From positions 1 through 52,936 of the forward strand of contig CAMAXD010000005.1 in NCBI GenBank assembly GCA_945861975.1: DNA of 52,936 nt, given 5' to 3'. The first letter of the stretch is position 1; every line of letters starts with the position of its first letter. Below are positions 29,149-36,673 of the stretch, in pieces. The DNA comes from Candidatus Kuenenia stuttgartensis. GTDB taxonomy: Bacteria; Planctomycetota; Planctomycetia; Planctomycetales; Planctomycetaceae. The notes below the pieces were generated by a model. The model did not search any database. It was not told the origin of the DNA and worked only from the letters and a program-made list of their open reading frames with translations. A program made the translations under genes and the position numbers.

Positions 29149-29715
29149 TCAATTCCATTCGGCATTGCGAATATTGTGAGGAAGCAGCCGGTTGGCTCGA
29201 TGCAGCCGCCGAGTACACACTTCCCACAGACCATAGATGTCTTCTTCCAGAACCAATGTGCCGTCGGCCGGTTGAGTGTGCCAATCACCTCGAGCCAGTT
29301 CACCTTCCAACTGGCCTTCGCCCCAGCCAGCGTATCCGGAGATCAGACGAAACTTGACGCTGATATCCGGCTTCTTCCCGTTGCGGACAACTTCTTCAAA
29401 CGAATCTTCACTGCTGGCAAGAAAGAGTCCGGGGGCGACTTCCTGATCAGTCTTCCCCAGCGAAACACAGTTGTGCAGGATGAACAGAGAAGTCGGTTCG
29501 ACGGGGCCACCAACGAATACTGGTGAGTCGTTGACATTTGAAACGCCCTGTTGAGAAAGCGCCTTGCCAATGGTCATCGCCGACGGTCGATTGATGACCA
29601 AACCCATTGCTCCCTGATCATTGTGGTCGAGCATTAGCACAACACTGCGATAGAAATTGGAATCTTTCAGGTGGTTGGCGGCAACCAGAAAGCTGCCTTG
29701 CAGAGAAATCGACAC
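29149..29715 (-). CDS. algH: AlgH/UPF0301 (YqgE) family protein
   Basis: A 188-residue member of the AlgH/UPF0301 family. The GTG at 29715 is chosen because AGGAG sits 7 nt upstream and because VSISLQGSFLVAANHLKDSNF matches the family start. The GTG at 29742 would add nine residues that the family does not have. The family signature MGLVINRP(S) is present, followed by VFVGGPVEP and, near the C-terminus, RLISGYAGWGEGQLEGEL, the conserved G-Y-A-G-W-G-xxQLE block. The biochemical function is unknown; in Pseudomonas it affects alginate regulation. It is convergent with the PHP-domain gene. Confidence 0.9.
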   Translation of the reverse strand: MSISLQGSFLVAANHLKDSNFYRSVVLMLDHNDQGAMGLVINRPSAMTIGKALSQQGVSNVNDSPVFVGGPVEPTSLFILHNCVSLGKTDQEVAPGLFLASSEDSFEEVVRNGKKPDISVKFRLISGYAGWGEGQLEGELARGDWHTQPADGTLVLEEDIYGLWEVCTRRLHRANRLLPHNIRNAEWN

Positions 29716-29815
29716 TTTGCAACTCCTGTAACCACCAGACACAGTACTGTTAAACGATCACTTCAAATGAGCCAAATTGTTGAGTTCGTTGGCCAGAGTA
29801 AACCAAGTCAGTTGC

Positions 29816-29886
29816 GACCGAAAAATTGACGACCGAAAAATTCAGATCTGCGAAGTCTGCATCGCTCTGCGATTCATTTTTCGGTC
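29816..29886. repeat. Nested direct and inverted repeat GACCGAAAAAT
   Basis: GACCGAAAAATT occurs twice in direct orientation (29816-29827 and 29831-29842). Its inverted partner ATTTTTCGGTC is at 29876-29886. Either direct copy can pair with the inverted one to give an 11-bp stem, so alternative hairpins are possible. The site lies between algH and the DUF493 gene, upstream of algH on the minus strand, and could affect its expression or end the DUF493 transcript. Confidence 0.5.
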
Positions 29887-29980
29887 ACTTAATCTTTCTG
29901 TCGAATGTGTTCTCACTGAATGCACACCGCCAATGTGAAATCAAGTTTCTTCAGCCCAGACACCTTTCAGGTGCAGCTTG

Positions 29981-30262
29981 TTAAAGCAGCATTACCAGCC
30001 CGTCCATGCCGGACAGCCGACTGTAAACCGCCAGAACCTGTTGAGATGATTCACACAGGGGTTCAATGGTGACCGCCACGTGTCGCCCGTGTTCCGTATT
30101 CCGGAGCGAAAACGGTGGATCACTCTCCAGTTTTAGTTCATCACGAACGCACGACAATACCCGAGCCGTAAAATTTCCGTCGGCGTACCCAATCACTTTG
30201 AACGTGTAGTGACATGGGAACGAATGTTGTTTTTCGAGCAGGTCAATGGCCGGAAGATTCAT
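29981..30262 (-). CDS. DUF493 / YbeD-like small protein
   Basis: A 93-residue protein from the ATG at 30262 (a GTG one codon earlier is also possible). Its order of elements fits the DUF493 (YbeD/UPF0250) family, a small ferredoxin-like alpha-beta fold: an N-terminal helix ending FPCHYTFKVIGYA, then a segment that ends in a second beta hairpin (HVAVTIEPLCESSQQVLAVY) with LSGMDGLVMLL at the C-terminus. In enterobacteria YbeD lies in the lipoate region and was linked to lipoate or cell-envelope stress; no clear role is established. It follows the rhodanese-DUF2892 gene by 34 bp in the same direction and probably shares its transcript. Confidence 0.83.
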   Translation of the reverse strand: MNLPAIDLLEKQHSFPCHYTFKVIGYADGNFTARVLSCVRDELKLESDPPFSLRNTEHGRHVAVTIEPLCESSQQVLAVYSRLSGMDGLVMLL

Positions 30263-30296
30263 CACACAGTCCTCATGTTTCTCTTAAGCTCTTTGA

Positions 30297-30872
30297 TCAG
30301 CCGCATTGTCCCTGTGAGCAGCATCCTCCGCCAGTCGAACAGGTGTTCAGCGAACGGTTCCACGGAGCTTTTGTCAGGAGCATTCCCATCCCGCAGGTGT
30401 TGCTCAGACCTGCGAATGTCAGACCAGCACCGATGAATGCCGGCACGACTAGAAACAGGATGTTCCAAAAAGCCAGCAGAGAGCCGATCAGTGTCAGCAG
30501 ACCTGCACAAATTCGAACCTGTCGCTCGAGTGAGATCATCTTCTTTTGACCGCGATTGACCGGCAGGCCAGCTTGTTCCCAGGCCGCGGTTCCGCCTTCG
30601 ACGTTGACCACATTGCTGTAGCCCGCTTTTTCAAACATCTGGCAGGCTTGTGCCGAACGTCCCCCGGAGCGGCAGATAATGTAGAGCGGTTCAGAAGCTT
30701 TTGCCCCGCGAGATTCCATGATGGCTTTGGGATTCAAAGTATCCAACGGTGCGGACAACGCCCCTACGGCATGAACTTCGTAGAACTCCATCAGGGATCG
30801 GACATCAATCAGGTCAAAACCGCCTTTGCGACTGAGCGGGGCGAATTCCTGAACGGAGATCTTGCTGGACAT
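30297..30872 (-). CDS. Rhodanese domain fused to DUF2892, cysteine-rich tail
   Basis: A 191-residue protein. The first 110 residues are a rhodanese domain (FDLIDVRSLMEFYEVHAVGA; active loop CRSGGR with the catalytic cysteine; NVVNVEGGTAAWEQAGLPV). It is followed by two hydrophobic helices (CAGLLTLIGSLLAFWNILFLV and FIGAGLTFAGLSNTCGMGML) of the DUF2892 type, then a tail with the cluster CSTGGGCCSQGQC. This is the architecture of YgaP-like membrane rhodaneses, which handle sulfane sulfur at the membrane; the substrate here is inferred. The extra five-cysteine tail is unusual and could bind a metal or carry sulfur. The start is the ATG at 30872. Confidence 0.83.
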   Translation of the reverse strand: MSSKISVQEFAPLSRKGGFDLIDVRSLMEFYEVHAVGALSAPLDTLNPKAIMESRGAKASEPLYIICRSGGRSAQACQMFEKAGYSNVVNVEGGTAAWEQAGLPVNRGQKKMISLERQVRICAGLLTLIGSLLAFWNILFLVVPAFIGAGLTFAGLSNTCGMGMLLTKAPWNRSLNTCSTGGGCCSQGQCG

Positions 30873-31183
30873 GGTTCACTTATCCAAAACCGAAGGCGCG
30901 GACTCGAAAGGATTTATCAGAACGAATTCACAGGAAGTATACCGTCGAGCGGCAGATTTTTGCTCCGGAATCTGCCGTTTCCCGGATCGCCGACCATTGG
31001 TGAGAGGAATGCGTTGCCCGTTGTCTTCTCGATCTGTTAGTTTTCGTCTCGACCCACGGTTTGTGGCTCAGAAAAGGGGTCCGGAACCAATCGTGCGAAG
31101 CACCCTTCGGGCCATTTGACTATTGGTTCCGGACCCCTTTTCTGAGCCTCGGTCATTTCATTTCGACGCTCTCCTTAGGCCGT
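30873..31183. other. Intergenic region holding two hairpins
   Basis: No gene is visible in these 311 bp. CGGCAGATT (30950-30958) and AATCTGCCG (30969-30977) form a 9-bp stem with a 10-nt loop, upstream of the rhodanese gene. The 27-bp inverted repeat (see its own entry) fills 31065-31148. The promoters of the two divergent neighbours presumably share the remainder. Confidence 0.5.
31065..31148. repeat. Perfect 27-bp inverted repeat with 30-nt loop (REP/palindromic-element-like)
   Basis: The left arm 31065-31091 is GGCTCAGAAAAGGGGTCC followed by GGAACCAAT; the right arm 31122-31148 is its exact reverse complement. The loop 31092-31121 contains its own small stem (CGAAG/CTTCG). With no mismatch over 27 bp, it can form an extended hairpin or cruciform. 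It resembles, from memory, short palindromic elements with an AAAAGGGGTCC core that are scattered in several bacterial genomes and often tied to REP-associated (Y1/IS200-like) transposases; no such transposase gene is in this window. It ends 35 bp before the DCC-family gene. Confidence 0.8.
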
Positions 31184-31615
31184 ATGATGTCTGCCATAGG
31201 CCAATTCAATTCAGGGACTTCAAACTTTCCCGTCGTTTTTTTTGACGGGGTTTGTGGTCTGTGCAGTCACAGCGTGAACTGGTTATTGGCTCGTGATCCC
31301 GAGCATCGCCTGCGGTTTGCTCCGCTTCAGGGGGCAACGGCCGCGGCGATGATTTCTTCTGATCTTCGCGACCGGCTTGATACCTTGGTTTTCGTCCGCA
31401 ATGGCACAACCTACATCCGCACAGCCGCGGTGAGCCGCATTCTGATGGCGCTCGGTGGCCGATGGCAGATGGTGGGTGCTATGCTGTGGCTGATCCCATT
31501 TCCCGTGCGTGATCTGGGCTATCGGCTGGTGTCTCGGTTCCGTTACCGAATGTTCGGAAAACACGACGCCTGTCGCCTGCCAACGCCCGCTGAACGCGCG
31601 GTGTTTCTGGATTAG
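31184..31615 (+). CDS. DCC-family thiol-disulfide oxidoreductase-like protein (DUF393)
   Basis: A 143-residue protein. The frame is open from 31061, but the ATGs at 31184 and 31187 give a family-like N-terminus (MSAIGQFNSGTSNFPVVFFDGVCGLC) and the longer version would run through the inverted repeat. The family signature DGVCGLC (DxxCxxC) lies at about residues 22-28 and is followed by the helix SHSVNWLLARDP. FAPLQGATA and the C-terminal YRLVSRFRYRMFG also fit the family. DCC proteins are thioredoxin-like and are thought to reduce or transfer disulfides, but a substrate is not known. It is separated from the BatA gene by 66 bp, in the same direction. Confidence 0.85.
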   Translation: MMSAIGQFNSGTSNFPVVFFDGVCGLCSHSVNWLLARDPEHRLRFAPLQGATAAAMISSDLRDRLDTLVFVRNGTTYIRTAAVSRILMALGGRWQMVGAMLWLIPFPVRDLGYRLVSRFRYRMFGKHDACRLPTPAERAVFLD

Positions 31616-31681
31616 CAGATTGCTCGGCCGAAAAACTCGGCGAATCAAGAACGCCGATTTTCGAAACAGGCCGTGGTCTTC

Positions 31682-34021
31682 ATGCTTCAATCACTTATCA
31701 ACCCCTGGCTGCTGATTGGGCTGGCTGGGATTGCGTTGCCGGTGATTGCTCATCTGCTGAATCGACGGCGCTTCGATGTGGTCGAATGGGGAGCCATGCA
31801 GTTCCTCAATCCCTCGCGCCGCACGCGTCGCAGATTGAAGCTGGAAGAACTGCTGTTGCTTCTACTGCGGATTGCTCTTGTCACTGTCATCGTGTTGGCC
31901 GTCGCGCGACCGGTGATACCGAGTGGTTTTCTCAGCGGTTTTTATTCGTCGGGTTCTCGGACAGTTGTTCTTGTGATCGATGGTTCCAACTCCATGTCAC
32001 GGACGGATGGGATGAAGACTGTTCACCAGACTGCTGTTCGACGAGCGATGGAATTCCTGCGAACTCTGGGTCCGAATGACACTGTTGCGATGATTGATGC
32101 CCGAGATGTCCCGCGTGCCGTGATCGAATCGCCTCTGCGAGATATCCGGGCGGTGGATGAGCAATTACTGAATTTGCCCGGCCCGGGTGGCGCTTGTGAT
32201 GCATTGGCAGCGATTGAAAAGGCGATTGGAATCCTGGGACGCTCCAGTGCTGCTGCAAGAGAAATCGTGGTCTTCACGGATCGACAGAGTCAGGGTTGGC
32301 GTCCGACCAGTGACGCCGATTGGGCCCGTGTTGATGAGATGCTCAAGTTCCCTGCGGTGCGTCCTCAAATCTGGGTTGTCGATGTGGGGTTTCCTGTCGA
32401 TCCGAGTTCCCGCAACGTGTCGGTAGGACGAATTGAGATCTCCCGAGAAATGTCGGTTCCTGATTTTCCGGTACGATTGAGGGTCCCGATTCGAAACGAC
32501 TCTGATCGCGAAATACAGATTCCTGTTCGGCTTCAGATGGAAGGTCAGACGCTGCCCGGACAGACTCAGGATGTATCCGTCCCTGCTCGATCTGAGGGAA
32601 TTGCCGAATTCGAACACTCCGCTCGTTCGGCCGGGACGCATGTGCTGACAGTTGTCGCGGAGATTTCTGGAGATGCGATCGTTGCCGACAACGCCAGTCA
32701 TGCCGCGTTGCACATTTCAGATTCCCTCGCCGTGTTACTTGTGAACGGAGTCCCCTCGTCGACACCGGCGGAACGAGCGACTTTTTTTGCCGAGCTGGCG
32801 TTTGCTCCTCCTGAGCAGGGAGTACCGTGGGTTCGGACACAAGTTGTTGATGCCACAGATCTGACGCCGGAACATTTTCAAAAGGCCGCCGTCGTCGTTC
32901 TGTGTAACGTTGGCATGATCCCAGACAAAGCTGCAAAGGCGCTGGCGGATTTTGCCGCGGCTGGAAACGGTGTAATGATCGCCTGTGGCCCGAACACAAC
33001 ACCGGAGTCATTTGAGCAGACTTTTGTGGCAACCGGATTGTTGAAGCCATTGCGTGTCATAGGAACCCAAGAGATTTCCGAAACGGACGTTCCGTTGCAA
33101 CTCGCACCGCTTGCGATTCAACCGGGCTGGCTGGATCGTTTTCGATCCGACCCGTCGCGGAGTTTCCTGAAGGCAGGCTTTGCTGCGTGGGTGCAAACGA
33201 AGACAGTTGAACCTGACGTAACAGAGTCAGAATCGTCTGCGATCTCATCGAAATCAGGTTTGCCGATTGCACTGGCTCAGTTAAGCAACGGTGCTCCGCT
33301 AATCCTGGAGGCTCGCCACGGGGCCGGCACCGTCTTAATGCTGACGTCGACGCTCGATCGCACCTGGACAGATTTGCCAACGCGGTCCGACTTCGTGCCG
33401 TTTCTGCACGAGGCTGTGTTTCACGTGGCGTCGTCCAGAAGCCATCGCAATATTGGCTTTGCGGAACCTCAGGTGGTTCGATTCTCTTTGCCAGAGACAG
33501 CAGAAATCACCGGTAACCAATCCAACGGCAATTCAGCGAGTGGAAGATCCAGTAAAAAACCGGATGGTCTGTTCACGATCACGAACCCGGCAAAGTCTAA
33601 AACGACACTTCCCGGAGCCAGCGATAGCACGGCAGCCGAGGCTGTTTTCAACGAAACGTTTGTCCCGGGAGTTTACCGTGTTGACGGACCGGCCGAATGG
33701 CCGACTCCACCCCGCGATGCCTTTGTGGTAAACTATGACCATGCTGAAGATGATCTGACGGAACTGACTGCAGCGGACAAAGATCGACTAGCCACAAATG
33801 ATCGGATCCACTTTGTGCCCGCCTTCAGCGAGCTGGCTCGACGAATGTATGGCGAAGAGAGCACGTGGGAGCTGTGGGCTCTGCTGATGGGCCTCTTCCT
33901 GTTGCTGCTGATTGTTGAGCTTATCCTGACTCGTCGATCTGTTCAGAAGGGCTACGGATTTGTTTTTGACGGGGTCAATTCGCCGTCTGCGATTGGCAGT
34001 GAACCCGCAAAAAGTCCCTGA
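31682..34021 (+). CDS. BatA/VWA-domain membrane protein
   Basis: A 779-residue protein. The N-terminus MLQSLINPWLLIGLAGIALP and HLLNRRRFDVVEWGAMQFL is the BatA N-terminal domain, followed by LLLLLLRIALVTVIVLAVARP, a second membrane helix. From about residue 95 a von Willebrand A domain shows the metal-site motif DGSNSMS (DxSxS), and a later FTDRQSQGW supplies the MIDAS partner region. The long middle (about 330-560) is a glutamine-amidotransferase-like beta domain common to planctomycete BatA proteins, and one membrane helix (LMGLFLLLLIVELIL) closes the protein. BatA-type proteins are thought to act with MoxR ATPases in periplasmic or envelope quality control; here the only MoxR-like gene is 18 kb away. 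The start ATG at 31682 is chosen over 31673. The 3' end overlaps the M28 peptidase gene by 70 bp. Confidence 0.83.
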   Translation: MLQSLINPWLLIGLAGIALPVIAHLLNRRRFDVVEWGAMQFLNPSRRTRRRLKLEELLLLLLRIALVTVIVLAVARPVIPSGFLSGFYSSGSRTVVLVIDGSNSMSRTDGMKTVHQTAVRRAMEFLRTLGPNDTVAMIDARDVPRAVIESPLRDIRAVDEQLLNLPGPGGACDALAAIEKAIGILGRSSAAAREIVVFTDRQSQGWRPTSDADWARVDEMLKFPAVRPQIWVVDVGFPVDPSSRNVSVGRIEISREMSVPDFPVRLRVPIRNDSDREIQIPVRLQMEGQTLPGQTQDVSVPARSEGIAEFEHSARSAGTHVLTVVAEISGDAIVADNASHAALHISDSLAVLLVNGVPSSTPAERATFFAELAFAPPEQGVPWVRTQVVDATDLTPEHFQKAAVVVLCNVGMIPDKAAKALADFAAAGNGVMIACGPNTTPESFEQTFVATGLLKPLRVIGTQEISETDVPLQLAPLAIQPGWLDRFRSDPSRSFLKAGFAAWVQTKTVEPDVTESESSAISSKSGLPIALAQLSNGAPLILEARHGAGTVLMLTSTLDRTWTDLPTRSDFVPFLHEAVFHVASSRSHRNIGFAEPQVVRFSLPETAEITGNQSNGNSASGRSSKKPDGLFTITNPAKSKTTLPGASDSTAAEAVFNETFVPGVYRVDGPAEWPTPPRDAFVVNYDHAEDDLTELTAADKDRLATNDRIHFVPAFSELARRMYGEESTWELWALLMGLFLLLLIVELILTRRSVQKGYGFVFDGVNSPSAIGSEPAKSP

Positions 34022-35370
34022 ATGATGCGAGTCATATGCGGGATATTCAATCGGCTGACTTCATCCGTCGGTTGATGATAGTCACTGTGAAGAGATCCGG
34101 CGGAAAAGCTGTGAGCAATCACTCCCTTTTGAACAAACGCGTAATTGTCGCTGCGAGTGTACAACATCTCACTGACATCTTCGCGATAAAAGATCGTCAC
34201 ATCCGCCCGCACTGCGCCGGCTGCCATTTGGTCGCCAAGATTGGAACGCGTCCAGCCGGTTCCCCATGACTTGCCTTCGGCGTTTTCTTCCGGGCGTCCA
34301 ATCATCTCAATGTTGATGTTGGCGACGATTTTCTCCAAAGGCCACAGCGGGTTCTCGGCATAGTACTTTGAACCAAGCAGACCCTTCTCTTCGCCCCAGA
34401 ACGTCATAAAAATGACCGACCGTTTCGGGCGTTGTTTGAGCGCGCTGTAAGCATCAGCCAATGTGACGACAGCAGTGACTCCGGTGGCGTTATCGTCGGC
34501 TCCGTTATTGATCGTATCACCGCCGCGATCACCCTCCAGCCGTCCAATGTGATCGAGGTGAGCCGAGATGATGATAGCCTCTGTGGCAGGTTCCTGGTCA
34601 CTACCTCGCAGAACGCCGATCACGTTTCTGACGGGGGTTGCAATAGTTTCTCGTGCCGGGGCTTCGATGTGAATTTCCCCGGTTATGTCTGAATCGGCAC
34701 CGATCAGGATTACCGGACACACTGTCAGAAATTGAGCGGGAAATGTCAGCGGCTTGTCTCGAAGGCGACCGGCTGCTTCCGGCAGGATGCTGTCATCTGC
34801 GACTCGCACCAGAATAGCGGCCGCGCCGTTGCTGTCAATTTGGGTGACGCGTCTGGACCATGTGGCGACCAGCATCCCCGGATTGTCGACGGCCTGCGGA
34901 GGCAATGGGAATTCATCGATCACGACGATCTTGCCGGTGACATCATTCAGATCTTTTCCGTCCGACGTCTTCGCGGTCACCGTAGACTCTTTCTCGCCGC
35001 CGAAGAGGACTCCTCGACATTCCAGAGGCATTCCATCTCGCGTTACGACTGCTTCTGTTTTGGGCTGCAGATACTGAGTCAGTTCGGTTGTTTGATAGTA
35101 GTTGCCCTCAGGCCCCAATCCTTCCAGCCCGGCTCCTTTGAATCTGGCCGAGACATAAGCGGCCGCGATATCGAGTTCTGTTGAAGGTGTATTGCGGCCG
35201 GCCATTTCGTCCGAGGCCAGAAACGACACCGTCGACAGGACTTCGGACTGTTCGATTGTCTGAATGGCTGCTTTTTGATCGTCCGTCAACGGAGCGACAG
35301 AGATCTCCTGTGCGAAACAGGTTTGAGAGATCGCCGCAATTGTGCAACATCGCAGGACAGATCGAAACAT
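33952..35370 (-). CDS. Exported M28-family zinc aminopeptidase-like protein
   Basis: A 472-residue protein with a signal peptide (MFRSVLRCCTIAAISQTCFA). A PA-like insert occupies about residues 120-260. The catalytic domain shows HLDHIGR (H and D ligands), NGADDNATGV (bridging D), WGEEKGLLGSKYYAEN (catalytic Glu plus ligand Glu) and the final His in SLHSDYHQPTDE. The fourth ligand position, usually Asp in NxDM, is Glu here (NINIEMIGRP), a variant known in related bacterial M28 proteins. Such enzymes release N-terminal amino acids from peptides in the periplasm. The C-terminal 70 bp lie on the opposite strand of the BatA gene end, so the two genes converge and overlap. Confidence 0.9.
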   Translation of the reverse strand: MFRSVLRCCTIAAISQTCFAQEISVAPLTDDQKAAIQTIEQSEVLSTVSFLASDEMAGRNTPSTELDIAAAYVSARFKGAGLEGLGPEGNYYQTTELTQYLQPKTEAVVTRDGMPLECRGVLFGGEKESTVTAKTSDGKDLNDVTGKIVVIDEFPLPPQAVDNPGMLVATWSRRVTQIDSNGAAAILVRVADDSILPEAAGRLRDKPLTFPAQFLTVCPVILIGADSDITGEIHIEAPARETIATPVRNVIGVLRGSDQEPATEAIIISAHLDHIGRLEGDRGGDTINNGADDNATGVTAVVTLADAYSALKQRPKRSVIFMTFWGEEKGLLGSKYYAENPLWPLEKIVANINIEMIGRPEENAEGKSWGTGWTRSNLGDQMAAGAVRADVTIFYREDVSEMLYTRSDNYAFVQKGVIAHSFSAGSLHSDYHQPTDEVSRLNIPHMTRIIQGLFAGSLPIADGELTPSKTNP

Positions 35371-35402
35371 GAGATATCCGTTCGGAAAGGGATCAATGAA
35401 AA

Positions 35403-35433
35403 GAAGCCCGGCTTTTTAGAAAAGCCGGGCTTC
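35403..35433 (-). terminator. Intrinsic terminator after the cupredoxin-like gene
   Basis: GAAGCCCGGCTTTT (35403-35416) and AAAAGCCGGGCTTC (35420-35433) form a perfect 14-bp stem with a 3-nt loop. On the minus strand the stem is followed by a short T-rich run (TTTTCATT). It begins 33 bp after the stop of the cupredoxin-like gene and lies upstream of the M28 gene. It is the most convincing terminator in the window. Confidence 0.8.
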
Positions 35434-35465
35434 CAATGCGAGCGTTTCAGGGTTCGATGTTCAGT

Positions 35466-36227
35466 CTACTTCTTTTCGCCCTTGAGCTTGTCAACGCTGA
35501 CTTCAACAGGCTTTAGTGCATTGTCACCCTTCTTCACGGTGACGGCGTACTTGCGATTGACGTAGCCCATGCGTTCGTGCCAAACGCGGAATTCGTGCTC
35601 ACCAACAGGCAGGTTCGGAATGGTGAACTTGCCGTCCTTATCGGTCACAGCGGCATATGGATGATCAACAACCATCCAGTAAGCTGCCATCCATGGGTGG
35701 AAGTCGCACGTGACTTTAATCGGCAAGCTTTCGCCAACCTTGTAATCAAGCTTTTCGCCCTTGCCCAAGGCCGTGTTCGGAGCGATCAACACGTTGATAG
35801 GCTGATTCTTCAAAGGATACGTGTGAGTGTTGTGAGCAATCGCGTCACTTGAAATGACTTCAACGGTCTGGCCACCGAGGACAACCATGGCGTGCGGAGT
35901 AAACATGCAGCCCTTCTGGTCGAAGACAACGGTTGCTGGCTCAGGCTTTTTCGCATCCGGATGGACGGTCTTTGGAGCTTTGGCAAGGTAAACGAAAACG
36001 TTGGCAACGCCCTTGGAATCCTTGTCGATCAGCAGGTCGTCCTTGAAGGTGTCGAGTTCAGCGCAGACGGCCTTGTCTTTAACGTCCGCACCAGCTTTGT
36101 GCAGCAGTTCCGGAGCTGGAATTGCGCCGGTTGCAACAATCTGACCAGAGACATTGCCCCAGTCCTGAGCAACGGCGGATGCAAAGCAGCATGCTGAAAG
36201 AGCCGCTGACAAAAAGATCTTCTTCAT
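35466..36227 (-). CDS. Secreted cupredoxin-like protein with C-terminal beta domain
   Basis: A 253-residue protein. The ATG at 36227 has AGGAA about 8 nt upstream and is followed by MKKIFLSAALSACCFASAVAQ, a signal peptide, so the longer open frame to 36350 is not used. A blue-copper-like site is suggested by H132 and H135 (AHNTHTY) and by C174-H177-M180 (KVTCDFHPWMAAYWMV), the Cys-His-Met arrangement of cupredoxin loops; the fold resembles methylamine-utilisation-type proteins in planctomycetes. From about residue 190 a short carboxypeptidase-regulatory-like beta domain follows (AAVTDKDGKFTIPNLPVGEHEF). An electron-transfer role in the periplasm is inference. A good terminator follows, which fits a well-expressed gene. 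Confidence 0.8.
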   Translation of the reverse strand: MKKIFLSAALSACCFASAVAQDWGNVSGQIVATGAIPAPELLHKAGADVKDKAVCAELDTFKDDLLIDKDSKGVANVFVYLAKAPKTVHPDAKKPEPATVVFDQKGCMFTPHAMVVLGGQTVEVISSDAIAHNTHTYPLKNQPINVLIAPNTALGKGEKLDYKVGESLPIKVTCDFHPWMAAYWMVVDHPYAAVTDKDGKFTIPNLPVGEHEFRVWHERMGYVNRKYAVTVKKGDNALKPVEVSVDKLKGEKK

Positions 36228-36673
36228 TGTGATATTCCTGAGTTTCAAGGATCCGACACGGAGCAGGCCATCGTGAACCGAAGAGCTACCTCTGATGGAA
36301 ATAGCCGAGCCGGGCTCTCCACGTCCCGGACACATACCGCGCTGCTCCAAATTTTATGACCGAGACATCGCGAAGTCGAATGCGTCTTTTCGATTCTTCT
36401 TCCCACGACGAAGTACTTCCCAGCGTTGGGAGTTCATGAGACTATCGGTAAAGTGACATGACGCAAGTGCGGAGGCGGCTTCCTGAGGACGTTTTTCCTT
36501 GGCAAAAGGGGAGTTTCTCTGAAACCGAGCCCGGATAGCTCAGGAAGTGGCGAATAGTCACGGAGTGTTTCGGCGAAGTCTTCCGTTAGTGGGACTGCTT
36601 CAAAATAGGCGGTGTATCCTGTCTGCGCCATGGCTGATGTGAGGGTGACAGTGTGGTGAAAGGTATTCCCGAT
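36228..36673. other. Divergent intergenic region without convincing gene
   Basis: These 446 bp lie between the divergently transcribed cupredoxin-like gene and the toroid-type hydrolase-like gene. A minus-strand frame of 65 codons (36434-36631) has an ATG start but no recognisable motif and no ribosome-binding site; I leave it unannotated. No strong repeat or hairpin is visible. Confidence 0.4.

Noticed and set aside
32165-33050. Overlapping minus-strand ORFs of 182 and 235 codons inside the BatA gene
   Set aside because: Antisense frames within a convincing VWA/BatA protein, with no domain pattern of their own.
36434-36631. 65-codon ORF on the minus strand between two divergent genes
   Set aside because: It has an ATG but no recognisable motif, no ribosome-binding site and no similarity that I can name; I treat it as chance.
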